A stretch of 33,913 nucleotides of DNA from Terrisporobacter petrolearius (lineage in GTDB: Bacteria > Bacillota > Clostridia > Peptostreptococcales > Peptostreptococcaceae): positions 1 to 33,913 of the forward strand of contig NZ_JAHZMO010000035.1 in the NCBI RefSeq assembly GCF_020748185.1. The letters run 5' to 3'. How positions within the stretch are numbered: position 1 is the first letter of the stretch; each line of letters opens with the position of its first letter. Shown here one piece after another: positions 22,490 to 30,864 of the stretch. The notes below the pieces were generated by a model. That model worked only from the letters and a program-made list of their open reading frames with translations. It searched no databases and was not told the origin of the DNA. The position numbers and the translations under genes are program-made.

Positions 22490-23143
22490 TCAATTTTCAT
22501 CATCATAGGGAAAAATTAGCCTTTGCCCAGTTTCTGTGATGCTATAATACTTATTTTGTTCTGTATCCACTGCAATCACTGGAATTATTCCACTTTCTAA
22601 AACTGTTCCATCTATGTAATAATGTGACTGCCCATCAAAGTAAATATCATGGTAACGAGGGTTTTGTGAAATAACTGATGTCCCAACATGACCTGCAATA
22701 ATATCCATATAAAATTCTCCTGTCTCAGCTGGGAATTTTTCTATAAAAGTATAATCATCTGTACCGTACTCCCACATATCTTCGGCTTCTTCATCAATGC
22801 CAGCATGGCAAAATATTTGTTGATCTGTTACATAGTAATACGGCAAAGACATCATCCAAGTAATATATCTGTCATCTTCTTCTCCTTGATTACGATCTTC
22901 ATCAATAGCCCATCGACCCCTAATTGCCATTTCTTCATGGTTTCCCATTAATGCTATCACTTTGTCTCTGCCATACTTGTTTTGCAAGTCCATTATTTTA
23001 TTTAATACACCATAGCTATTAGGTCCATGAATATAATCACCTAAAAGAATCAGCATGTTATTATCTGATAAATCTATTAGTTCTAGAGAGTATTCAAACT
23101 GTTCTAAGCATCCATGAATATCACTTATTGCATATATTAACAT
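22490..23143 (-). CDS. Calcineurin-like metallophosphoesterase (PPP-type protein phosphatase)
   Basis: 217 residues with the PPP-family motifs in order: SDIHG (D8, H10), LLGDYIHGP (D36), GNHEE (N68, H69), and downstream FCHAG and AGHVGTS supplying metal-binding histidines. It should be a two-metal hydrolase acting on phosphoproteins, nucleotides or diadenosine polyphosphates; the substrate is unknown. The ATG at 23143 is chosen because GAGGAG lies just upstream, whereas the ATG four codons earlier is part of that site. It is the third gene in the operon headed by the WYL regulator at 24255-25340. Confidence 0.9.
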   Translation of the reverse strand: MLIYAISDIHGCLEQFEYSLELIDLSDNNMLILLGDYIHGPNSYGVLNKIMDLQNKYGRDKVIALMGNHEEMAIRGRWAIDEDRNQGEEDDRYITWMMSLPYYYVTDQQIFCHAGIDEEAEDMWEYGTDDYTFIEKFPAETGEFYMDIIAGHVGTSVISQNPRYHDIYFDGQSHYYIDGTVLESGIIPVIAVDTEQNKYYSITETGQRLIFPYDDEN

Positions 23144-23184
23144 AATACTCCTCATTTCTTTTTATTAAATTAATTTTTTAGTTT

Positions 23185-24225
23185 CTATTTTTCCTTAAGA
23201 ACTGATTTAGCTTTATTTCCTATCCTTAATCCCCTTAATTTTATCATTCTTGTCACATTAGTGAAAAACTCATTAAATTGATCACCTTTTGGAAGCGGAT
23301 TAGCAAAACTATGATTTTCCCAAAACATTATCGGCTCTTTACAAATGTCATTGCCTTCATTATCAATTTCCATGTATACAAAATCTTGTAAATAATTTTT
23401 TATTATAAATTCATTCCATGATTCAAAACTGTCTAACCATTCCTTACATTTAGCAAAAATTTCTGTGTCTTTAGTTGTTTTTAGAAGAAATTCTAAAGCT
23501 TTATATCCATTCCCAGTTTCACTCTCATTATCTGAATTCTTAGGATTGTAATAATTGTATATGGATTTCAGTGTTAAATCCCAATAATCCCATTCTGCAT
23601 TTATACGTTTTTTCCCATTTGGATTTGCACTCCTATTTATATTAAATTTTTCTGGTACTGGGATGAAATTAGCCATTGTGTGATTTAATCTCAAAAACTC
23701 CTTACATTCATCTGAAAGCAATGCTTCAAATTCCTTCATATTTTTTTTAATATATGAATACCACCCCATTTTTCTCTGTTCTTTTGGAACATACCCATTT
23801 ATATCCAAAAGAAATTCACCCGTTTGTTTCCTAATGTCTCCTTTGGGTGCATTTTCTTGTATATATGCTTTTAAAGTTGTCCAAAATGATGTCATTGTAT
23901 CACCAAAATATATCTCTACACCCTTGTCATATTCTTTATTTTTATTAATTTGGTACTTATACTTGCTAGATTGTTTATTTATTAATTCTTCTGTGCCTAA
24001 AAAATCAAATACCAAAGTATATATAAATACTGACCTTAATGAAACATCGCAATCTATACCCAAAGAGTTAGCTTTCATTTTATATATAATTATTCTCTTT
24101 AAATCAGAATCATCTGAATTAATTTTCAAAATATCTTCAAATTCATTTTTTGTATCATATAAACCAATTTCTTCAACTGATGCGTCTCTCAAACATTTCT
24201 TTATCTCTTCCAATTTTTCACTCAT
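23185..24225 (-). CDS. Conserved hypothetical protein (DUF6994-like)
   Basis: 346 residues without signal or membrane segment. Recognisable stretches are FGDTMTSFWTTLKAYIQENA, LRLNHTMANFIPVPEKFN and the Trp/Tyr-rich EWDYWDLTLKSIYNYY. The family name is from memory and not certain; no enzymatic motif is clear to me. The ATG has a strong AAAAAGGAG site. It lies between the WYL regulator (29 bases upstream) and the metallophosphatase, so it is likely regulated with them. Confidence 0.72.
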   Translation of the reverse strand: MSEKLEEIKKCLRDASVEEIGLYDTKNEFEDILKINSDDSDLKRIIIYKMKANSLGIDCDVSLRSVFIYTLVFDFLGTEELINKQSSKYKYQINKNKEYDKGVEIYFGDTMTSFWTTLKAYIQENAPKGDIRKQTGEFLLDINGYVPKEQRKMGWYSYIKKNMKEFEALLSDECKEFLRLNHTMANFIPVPEKFNINRSANPNGKKRINAEWDYWDLTLKSIYNYYNPKNSDNESETGNGYKALEFLLKTTKDTEIFAKCKEWLDSFESWNEFIIKNYLQDFVYMEIDNEGNDICKEPIMFWENHSFANPLPKGDQFNEFFTNVTRMIKLRGLRIGNKAKSVLKEK

Positions 24226-24254
24226 AATCTACTCCTTTTTATAATACTTATTTT

Positions 24255-25340
24255 TCAAATTCTTATATCATATTTCTCCACCATATTTTTTAGTATGCTA
24301 ATTACATCATCTCTTACAAAGATAGGACTAATTACTTCCACATAATTACAATACTGCATTGCCCAATGAACTACTGCATTTGGGCTACATACGACTTCAA
24401 TTTCATCATAATTCTCATCTATTTTTTTCTTAAATGTATATTGATCTCCAAACCAATCGTGAATTATTGTGTACTTATGATTCTTCACTTTTAATCCGAT
24501 TGTCATTGGATCATCATAAAACATATTCATATGCTTTATCATAAAATCCTCTGGATTCCATACTTCACTTATACCTCTAACATTTCTAATGCTTTTCCTT
24601 CTAATTCCTTTTGTATTATCTTCTTTAGGAATCTGGATATCTGTCATCAAGTCAATTCTATAAATAGACGTATTTTCATATGGTTCTGTATTTGCCAATA
24701 AATAATATTTTCCATTATATGCAGCTATATAATAAGGACTTATTACATATCTAGAGGATCTACTATTTTCCAATTGTTTTGCTCTATTATATCGATTAAA
24801 AAAAAATGATATTTTTACTTTATCTTCAATAGCTTGTTGAATTGTTATAAGATTTTGTTTCAATATTTTTTTGTTTATAGTAGAAAACTGTGGAACAGTA
24901 TTAATGTGATTTGTTTTATTTTTGTAGTATTTGCTTGTAAGTCCCTTTACTTTTTCAATAATAATTTTTGATTTTTCATTGCTTAATGTCTTTGAAAATT
25001 GAATTGCTTCAATTATACTATCAACTTCATCCATAGAAAATTCATGCACATAACGTAAATTTGTCATTCTCAATTCTTTAGAATCAAACTTGTCATATCC
25101 AGGAAAAACAATTCTAAAATCATCTTTTGAAAATTCATCATATGTATATGGATTTAATGCTAGTCTTAATTCTTTTAATGTTTTATTAAGAGTTTTTATA
25201 TTACAATCATAATTTCTTTGTTTTAATTTAAAAAGTATTTTATCTTGTGTCAAGGAATGCTCTTCGTCAGTTTCTTTTTTTAGTATTTTTAGTATTTCCA
25301 ACGCTCGTACTATTGCACTATTATTAGGATAGTTGCTCAT
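24255..25340 (-). CDS. WYL-domain transcriptional regulator, distinct from copies A and B
   Basis: 361 residues: N-terminal winged helix (RALEILKILKKETDEEHSLT), a helical linker, a WYL domain (SPYYIAAYNGKYYLLANTE, SIYRIDLMTDI) and a WCX-like C terminus (WAMQYCNYVEVISP). It is related only in architecture to the duplicated WYL pair. It heads a compact operon with a hypothetical protein, a metallophosphatase and a small protein, gaps of 28-42 bases. WYL regulators often sit first in stress or defence operons and control them. Ribosome binding site AAAAAGGAG. Confidence 0.88.
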   Translation of the reverse strand: MSNYPNNSAIVRALEILKILKKETDEEHSLTQDKILFKLKQRNYDCNIKTLNKTLKELRLALNPYTYDEFSKDDFRIVFPGYDKFDSKELRMTNLRYVHEFSMDEVDSIIEAIQFSKTLSNEKSKIIIEKVKGLTSKYYKNKTNHINTVPQFSTINKKILKQNLITIQQAIEDKVKISFFFNRYNRAKQLENSRSSRYVISPYYIAAYNGKYYLLANTEPYENTSIYRIDLMTDIQIPKEDNTKGIRRKSIRNVRGISEVWNPEDFMIKHMNMFYDDPMTIGLKVKNHKYTIIHDWFGDQYTFKKKIDENYDEIEVVCSPNAVVHWAMQYCNYVEVISPIFVRDDVISILKNMVEKYDIRI

Positions 25341-25426
25341 ATATAACTCCTTTTTATATTTTAATGTGTAGTATATTATTTTTTCCTATTATATATATCG
25401 TCATAAAAATCTAGTTCTTTATATCT

Positions 25427-25464
25427 AAGAACATAATTAGATATTGATACCTAATTATGTTCTT
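25427..25464. terminator. Strong hairpin between the 25497-26570 gene and the WYL operon
   Basis: Perfect 14-bp stem AAGAACATAATTAG/CTAATTATGTTCTT with a 10-base loop. It has no clear U-tract leftward and only TCTTTCTTCC rightward, so it may be a terminator or an operator-like palindrome for the WYL regulator next to it. Confidence 0.55.
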
Positions 25465-25496
25465 TCTTCCTAAAAACAAAAGTAAAATTACTAATA

Positions 25497-26570
25497 TTAA
25501 TACCAATACTCATTATAAAATCTAATATTACTACAACCAATCTCCCTTAGCAAATCTGTTACTTTGTTTATTTCTTTTTTTAAACCTGAATTTGTTAGGT
25601 AATTAGAATACAAATTAAAATATAGTTCTTTATATTTAAATGCAATTATAGTTCTGTCCCCTTGACTTTTTTCTTCTTTATTTATACGGCAAGTATAGCA
25701 AATGTTAGAGAACTGTCTGTATGCTTCATATGTATCTACTGGCATAGACCACATATCAATAACACGTTTTTCTGTTCTCTTTCCCCTCGAATAATCTAAA
25801 TATTTTATATTATCATAGTTCATATCAACAGGGTATAAAGAGCAATCATTAGAAAAATACATGGATGCACCTAAGTTATATTTACTAATCAAAGTCATAA
25901 ATTTTTTAAATATATTATTCCATCCGTTAAATATATCAAATATTTTTTCTGATCTAATTGTTAAGATATGTTTCGATGGACAATAAACTTCTTTATATGG
26001 CGTCCTATTTACATTACATATCTTCTCTATTGTGTCTGTATCTAAATTTTTTATTTTACTCACACACTTATTATTGAAAAAAACTTCCACATCATCAGCA
26101 CCATCATCATAAAACATATCTAAGACTTCATATGCTAATTTCTCTATTTTTTGCTTTGTTATTTTTATATCTATACTTTTATTCTTTTCAATACCTTTAA
26201 GACAATAAATATAGTCATGAATTTGGCTTGAATATTCTTCTATATCCCAATCGTCATCGTCTTCTATAATTTCTATATCCTCATTCTCTTTAGGTTGTAA
26301 ATAAGATGAAGACATTTCACTAAATCGATCACAATATTTACATGAATATTTATCTTCACATTTCCAATGTATCGCTTTTAATCCTGTCTTATTATAAAAT
26401 TCTTCTAAGTCACTTGATTCATATGATGTAGGAATTAACTCCATTAAGTTTTGTATTTGCAAATAGGAATTAAATTTTTCTAAATTTCCTTCACTTAATT
26501 TTATCTCATCATTATTAATATATTTCTGTACAGCCTCAACATTTTTGATTATAAATCTTATTCTCTTCAT
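25497..26570 (-). CDS. Hypothetical protein with Cys pairs and an acidic linker
   Basis: 357 residues, not recognised. Residues about 71-82 hold CEDKYSCKYCDRF, a possible metal site. A strongly acidic linker follows (IEIIEDDDDWDIEEY). The C-terminal part is mixed alpha/beta (YKELYFNLYSNYLTNSGL) with another CYTC pair near 293. No signal or membrane segment. The ATG has AAAGGAGA. It stands upstream of the WYL operon, separated by a strong hairpin, so it is probably its own transcript. Confidence 0.65.
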   Translation of the reverse strand: MKRIRFIIKNVEAVQKYINNDEIKLSEGNLEKFNSYLQIQNLMELIPTSYESSDLEEFYNKTGLKAIHWKCEDKYSCKYCDRFSEMSSSYLQPKENEDIEIIEDDDDWDIEEYSSQIHDYIYCLKGIEKNKSIDIKITKQKIEKLAYEVLDMFYDDGADDVEVFFNNKCVSKIKNLDTDTIEKICNVNRTPYKEVYCPSKHILTIRSEKIFDIFNGWNNIFKKFMTLISKYNLGASMYFSNDCSLYPVDMNYDNIKYLDYSRGKRTEKRVIDMWSMPVDTYEAYRQFSNICYTCRINKEEKSQGDRTIIAFKYKELYFNLYSNYLTNSGLKKEINKVTDLLREIGCSNIRFYNEYWY

Positions 26571-26799
26571 TATTAAATCTCCTTTTAAATTTTAGTAGTT
26601 TATTCACTTTTCAAGGTTCAATTACTTATATTCTAACAATTACAATCTCCACATTCTTACGTATTCTCCTCATTAAACTATATTTTTTTTAATTTTTTCA
26701 AATTAAATATTGCATAGTCATAATAAATTATAATGTGAATTATTTTATATAAAATAAAAATAAGCAATTTAAAATATCCTCGATTAAATTAAGGATATC
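26571..26799. other. Intergenic region
   Basis: Promoter region of the 25497-26570 gene plus the left part of the hairpin at 26762-26811. No gene seen. Confidence 0.4.
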
Positions 26800-26811
26800 T
26801 TAAATTGCTTT
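26762..26811. terminator. Long terminator hairpin
   Basis: AAGCAATTTAA-A-ATATCCT pairs with AGGATAT-C-TTAAATTGCTT (18 pairs, one mismatch). Leftward it is followed by TATTTTTATTTT. It ends transcription of the gene debris to its right. Confidence 0.8.
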
Positions 26812-26955
26812 TATGTTATTTTCTATCATATGTTCAATTATTGATGCATACCACCAATCCCCAATTTTCAATGGATAATACCCAAGAACATTACCAATTA
26901 CTCTAGCTTCTTTGATTGGTTCTTTTCCAAGGTATTTATAAGAATTTTTCTTCAA
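26800..26955 (-). pseudogene. Fragment of an unidentified gene
   Basis: A 51-codon frame from a TTG: KKNSYKYLGKEPIKEARVIG ... LGYYPLKIGDWWYASIIEHM. It looks like real protein (two Trp, ordered composition), but it has no ribosome binding site and stops inside the terminator stem. Probably a remnant. Confidence 0.45.
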
Positions 26956-27094
26956 TACCTATTAATTTCTCTTTACTACTGCTCTCGGAGGACTATTCTC
27001 TCCTATGATAATATAAAACTTAATTTAGATAAGTATAATAAATGTTTAAATGTTAATACGAAAGTGGTTCTTTCCACTATTAGTTTATTTCTAT

Positions 27095-27238
27095 TTATTC
27101 TTCCGTTAAAATAACCTTTGTTTTAAGTGTTTCAAAGCTACATTTGCCATACATAATTCTTTTTATAACTTTTACTGCTAATATACTTCTTTGAATTTCT
27201 GCAAAGAAACTGTTAATTTCGCTAATATTTAATTTCAT
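27095..27238 (-). CDS. Small hypothetical protein (47 residues)
   Basis: ATG-started 47-residue frame (MKLNISEINSFFAEIQRSIL ... FETLKTKVILTEE), 6 bases after the stop of the 65-residue frame upstream. No recognised domain and a poor ribosome binding site. It may be real, translationally coupled to its neighbour, or a remnant. Confidence 0.4.
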   Translation of the reverse strand: MKLNISEINSFFAEIQRSILAVKVIKRIMYGKCSFETLKTKVILTEE

Positions 27239-27244
27239 ATTCTT

Positions 27245-27442
27245 TTAAATTAATTTATCTAAATCACTTGAATTACCATTAAACAACATACTTTTAAAAT
27301 TATCAATTATATCTAATACTATTTTTATTTCTTCATATTTATTTAATAAAACTTTAAAACTTTCGAAATTAATCGTTTTTAAATATTTATCTTTATTGTA
27401 TAGTAAGTTCAACAAATCTTTGCTATCAATATAGTCAGTCAA
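27245..27442 (-). CDS. Small hypothetical protein (65 residues)
   Basis: Starts at a TTG with a weak site; acidic and helical (DSKDLLNLLYNKDKYLKTIN). Six bases before the 47-residue frame. Not recognised; it may be the end of a broken gene. Confidence 0.4.
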   Translation of the reverse strand: MTDYIDSKDLLNLLYNKDKYLKTINFESFKVLLNKYEEIKIVLDIIDNFKSMLFNGNSSDLDKLI

Positions 27443-27538
27443 CTGAATATCTTATTTATTTAGAATATTATTTCTTAAATATGGAATATAGTGTCTTACA
27501 TTAGAATATCCCACCTTTGTATCCTTGTGATTTTATAT

Positions 27539-27680
27539 CTAAATAAATTTATTAGCATTTGATCCATTTTTCGTTATTTTTAAAATAGAATCTTCATAAT
27601 TTCCTCATAAAGTATAGCATCTTTATTAGAAATTTTAATGTTATCTGCTAAATAATTTATTCTTATTGTTGTGATACACT
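27539..27680 (-). pseudogene. Frameshifted gene remnant
   Basis: One frame reads INYLADNIKISNKDAILYEE then stops. The next frame continues DSILKITKNGSNANKFI to a TAG at 27539-27541. The two halves fit one broken protein. No start or ribosome binding site is visible. Confidence 0.4.
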
Positions 27681-27697
27681 TCACAACCCTATATCAA

Positions 27698-27734
27698 AAA
27701 GACCTAGACCCTGCATCACAAGATCTAAGCCTTT
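27698..27734 (-). terminator. Terminator at the end of the prophage replication module
   Basis: Read leftward, AAAGGCTTAGATC...GGTCTAGGTCTTTTTG forms a stem (two mismatches) ending in TTTTT. It lies just after the Mor-like gene and marks the end of the phage transcript. Confidence 0.7.
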
Positions 27735-27739
27735 CACCC

Positions 27740-28003
27740 CTAACCTATCACTCCCTCCTTCCTAAGCACATACTTCACCTGCTCCTTACTAAGATCATAT
27801 CTCACCCTTAACCTGTCCAAATTCTTTCCATTATACTCCTCAATAATTCTTCTATTCCTATCTCCCATAATCATTTTGCTATACACAGGAATGTATACAC
27901 AGCTGCCTCCATACATTTTGCAAATCTGCAAGAAGTTTTCCATTCCCACTATATCTGCCATTGTATGTAAGTTATAAGGTATATCTTCCATTAAAACATT
28001 CAT
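27740..28003 (-). CDS. Mor-family transcription activator-like protein
   Basis: 87 residues from the ATG at 28003, six bases after GGGAGGA. It has the Mor/C pattern: DIVGMENFLQICKMYGGSCV, YIPVYSKM, and a helix-turn-helix at the end (RVRYDLSKEQVKYVLRKEG). Mor activates middle transcription in phage Mu; short homologues are common in Firmicutes prophage replication modules. The reading frame is open upstream through LGGI to beyond FDPEERTKERY, but the ribosome binding site supports this start. Confidence 0.85.
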   Translation of the reverse strand: MNVLMEDIPYNLHTMADIVGMENFLQICKMYGGSCVYIPVYSKMIMGDRNRRIIEEYNGKNLDRLRVRYDLSKEQVKYVLRKEGVIG

Positions 28004-28295
28004 ATTTATTCCTCCCAAACTAGGTGTTCCTACATAGCGTTCCTTGGTCCGTTCCTCGGGGTCAAACTTTTCTATATACGTATATACGTGTATATGTGTG
28101 TTCGTGTGCCTATTTCTTATATATTTTATTATTTATTACTCTAGTATATATTATAAGAACAAAAGAACACTATCAGTTACACACCTGTATTTTACTACAT
28201 TACAACTTGTTGCCTTGATTATGTTCCTATCTCGTTGTGGGAAACATAGGCACACAATGTTTAGTTCCCATACCTCTTGTTTAGTTCCTATGTTC
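28004..28295. other. Intergenic region with six GTTCC motifs
   Basis: 292 bases between VapE and Mor-like genes. GTTCC occurs at 28026, 28039, 28051, 28223, 28264 and 28284, twice as TAGTTCC. A TATATACGTATATACGTGTATATG alternating stretch lies near 28071-28096. The minus frame of the Mor gene is open back to about 28140. This could be a regulatory region or the debris of a lost phage gene. Confidence 0.45.
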
Positions 28296-30674
28296 TTAGG
28301 ATGATTTTCTAACAAATGTTTTTTGAGGACCGTATAATGGGTATCTTGTTTTTCCAGATTTATTGGTAGATATTTTTCCCCATCCTCCAATACGGTTTAT
28401 AATTCCTTCAATTTCATAAGAGTCTATTCGTCTTAAGTTTTGACGTTCCTTATAAAAACACTCGCACCATATCTCCATAGTACATACTTTTTCTCTTTTA
28501 ATAGTCACTTTTAAATCTTGACTAAGTTCATCACCACTAAGAAAACTACGTCTTTGGTATAGATCCATTTCGTCCCAATTACTTGGTAGTAACTTTTCCA
28601 GATAGTCTATAACTACACCTTCTCTATCATCTCCTTCCATTGCACCTTGTTGTGCTATACTAGCCTCTATGGCTGCTTTTCCTTTTAAAAATAAAATTTC
28701 CCCTTCTTTATATTTAACAATTGCTTCTGCCCAAATTTGATCTGTCTCTTTTAAATCCCACGATTTGTATTTTCCTCCACCGCTTACGTCAACTGGCCAG
28801 AATCTTCTGTTTCCTGTTATATCTCTTAGAAATCCACTTTCTGCATTAGTTGTACCAACTATAATATTGCTTCTTGGGTGATTTTCCACAGTTACTCCAT
28901 AGGCTTGGCGGAATTTATCATCTGTTCTTGTTATAAATGATTTAATTGTTTCTAAATCTACTTTTTTCATTCCTGCCAGTTCTCCCAGCTCCAATATCCA
29001 ATAGCCTTGGAGTTTTTCTGCTGCTGTTTTGTCTTTCATGTCTGTTATAGATAATGAATCTGAATACCAATCTTTGCCTAAAATTGAGAATAAGGTGGAT
29101 TTTCCTATTCCCTGAGGACCACAAAGTACTAATATTGAGTCAAACTTTATACCTGGTTCATATATACGAGCTACTGCAGCGCAGAGAGTTTTTCTTGTTA
29201 CTTCTCTTACATATTCCGTGTCATCTGCCCCCAAATAATCTACTAAAAGTGTGTCTATTCTTTCTATACCATCCCAAGTTAATTTACTAAAATACTCTTT
29301 AATAGGATGATAATTTCTTTTTGAAAAAATTACTGCCAAAAGTGCATCCTTGAATTTAGCTGGAGACCAAATCCCATAAACTTTTTCAAAGTACAATTTT
29401 GCACAAGCCAAATCTCCATCAAACCATCCTGATTTTGATTCTTTCCAAGGAAGTTTTCCAATAACATCTATGGAAGATTTCAGCTCGTTATATACAATAT
29501 TTTTTAAATTAGGATCATATTGAATAATTGTTGCTATATTTGATAAAGTACTTTTTACTTTGCCATGTTTGTCTAACTCCAAAAGCTCCTGCCAATCTTT
29601 ATTTTCCTCCTCATCCTCCACCACATCAAACTCCATAGAGGCTAGTTCTTTCCTCTCCTTTGACAATAGCAACCTTACCTTCTCATCATTTACAGTAAAC
29701 TCCTCCATAGCTTTATACGAAGGCAGATTTACACACTCCTCATTCCCCTCCACATTTTCATCCAAATGACCAAACTTATGAATTCTCACCATATCAAAAG
29801 CGTTAACCAACTTGTCACAAGCTGGGTCTGTAGCGTGGTGAGAGTAAGCAAATTTGTTATCATAAACAACTACTCCTGCACAAGAATTGGCTGGGATGTA
29901 ATCATATCTGCCCTCCATTTCACTTTTTTCATATATATTAGAAAGAAATTTTTCCACAACATCTTCTATACTATAAGCTCTGCAAAATGCACCTACCAAA
30001 CCCTCTTTTTCAAGAGGATCTGCTTGTTTTTTTACATCATGTTTTATAATAATATTTTGTCTGCTAGATACGGGCCACTGTCTAGAGTCTGTCCAGTCTT
30101 TGTATTTGTGCAAAACATCATCTGGATTTAATAAATCCCCTTTTATTTCCTCAAAAATAAATTCTCCATCCATACTAGTGGATGGCCAGTACATCAGTCT
30201 GCTTGCTTCGTAAGTTGTATCGTCAAATAAATCAATTCCTATTTCCTTTGCTATCATTCTGGAAACTGCACAGTATTCTTTCGGGCTTATGTTTCTACTT
30301 AGGGGGATTATTAGTCGAAGTCTTGGCTTTTCTTTTGTGTTTTTGTGTGTGGAGTAAAAATAAGAAGTGAAAGGGAAAAACATTTTTATTTCGTCTATAA
30401 TACCTACTGTGGCATAGTCCATATCTAGAGTTAGGCCACTTCGGCTTATGACACAATCTTTTTTTCGTCTGTTATCTTTTAATTTACCAAGTACAAATCC
30501 TCCCACGTCTTTGATATCATCTTGCTTTTCCTTTGTAAGATTTCTGTACTGCTCCATAGTTTCACTTGTTCTAGTTGTGGATGATATTAGTTTTATAAAT
30601 TCTTCTAAATCTATCTTTTCATACTTCCATATTTTATCTTTTCGAGATTTCCCTATGCTTATATCTATCTTCAT
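28296..30674 (-). CDS. VapE-like phage primase-helicase
   Basis: 792 residues. The N-terminal part has a primase-like region with LTLDMDYA and RLRLIIPLSR (archaeo-eukaryotic primase type). The C-terminal part is the virulence-associated E (superfamily 3-like) helicase, with Walker A GPQGIGKST, Walker B WILELGELAG, a sensor-like NIIVGTTN and GNRRFWPVDV. It would prime and unwind phage DNA at the fork. The ATG follows GAAAGGAGTAAAAA. It lies downstream of the DNA polymerase gene, as in many Firmicutes prophages, but a strong hairpin lies between them. Confidence 0.92.
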   Translation of the reverse strand: MKIDISIGKSRKDKIWKYEKIDLEEFIKLISSTTRTSETMEQYRNLTKEKQDDIKDVGGFVLGKLKDNRRKKDCVISRSGLTLDMDYATVGIIDEIKMFFPFTSYFYSTHKNTKEKPRLRLIIPLSRNISPKEYCAVSRMIAKEIGIDLFDDTTYEASRLMYWPSTSMDGEFIFEEIKGDLLNPDDVLHKYKDWTDSRQWPVSSRQNIIIKHDVKKQADPLEKEGLVGAFCRAYSIEDVVEKFLSNIYEKSEMEGRYDYIPANSCAGVVVYDNKFAYSHHATDPACDKLVNAFDMVRIHKFGHLDENVEGNEECVNLPSYKAMEEFTVNDEKVRLLLSKERKELASMEFDVVEDEEENKDWQELLELDKHGKVKSTLSNIATIIQYDPNLKNIVYNELKSSIDVIGKLPWKESKSGWFDGDLACAKLYFEKVYGIWSPAKFKDALLAVIFSKRNYHPIKEYFSKLTWDGIERIDTLLVDYLGADDTEYVREVTRKTLCAAVARIYEPGIKFDSILVLCGPQGIGKSTLFSILGKDWYSDSLSITDMKDKTAAEKLQGYWILELGELAGMKKVDLETIKSFITRTDDKFRQAYGVTVENHPRSNIIVGTTNAESGFLRDITGNRRFWPVDVSGGGKYKSWDLKETDQIWAEAIVKYKEGEILFLKGKAAIEASIAQQGAMEGDDREGVVIDYLEKLLPSNWDEMDLYQRRSFLSGDELSQDLKVTIKREKVCTMEIWCECFYKERQNLRRIDSYEIEGIINRIGGWGKISTNKSGKTRYPLYGPQKTFVRKSS

Positions 30675-30782
30675 TTTTTACTCCTTTCTATATGGGTGCA
30701 TTATTTTTCAATTTGTATAAATTAAGGGCATTTTAATATTATTGTCTTTAATAATTGAAAGAGGTTGTAATATTATTTCCTA

Positions 30783-30826
30783 CTAGGAATATAACAAGTT
30801 TAGACGTTTTCTTGTTATATTCCTAG
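30783..30826 (+). terminator. Perfect 16-bp hairpin between VapE and polymerase genes
   Basis: CTAGGAATATAACAAG/CTTGTTATATTCCTAG with a 12-base loop, followed rightward by ATTTGTATTTTTTATT. The U-tract is on the plus strand, opposite to the genes. For leftward transcripts it may act as an attenuator or protein-binding palindrome. Confidence 0.65.
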
Positions 30827-30864
30827 ATTTGTATTTTTTATTACCTTGTTGTTTTTTTAGCCTG

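Noticed and set aside
28044..28390. Overlapping frames on both strands between VapE and Mor genes
   Set aside because: No ribosome binding site, low complexity (alternating TATACG) and no recognisable protein; treated as an intergenic region.
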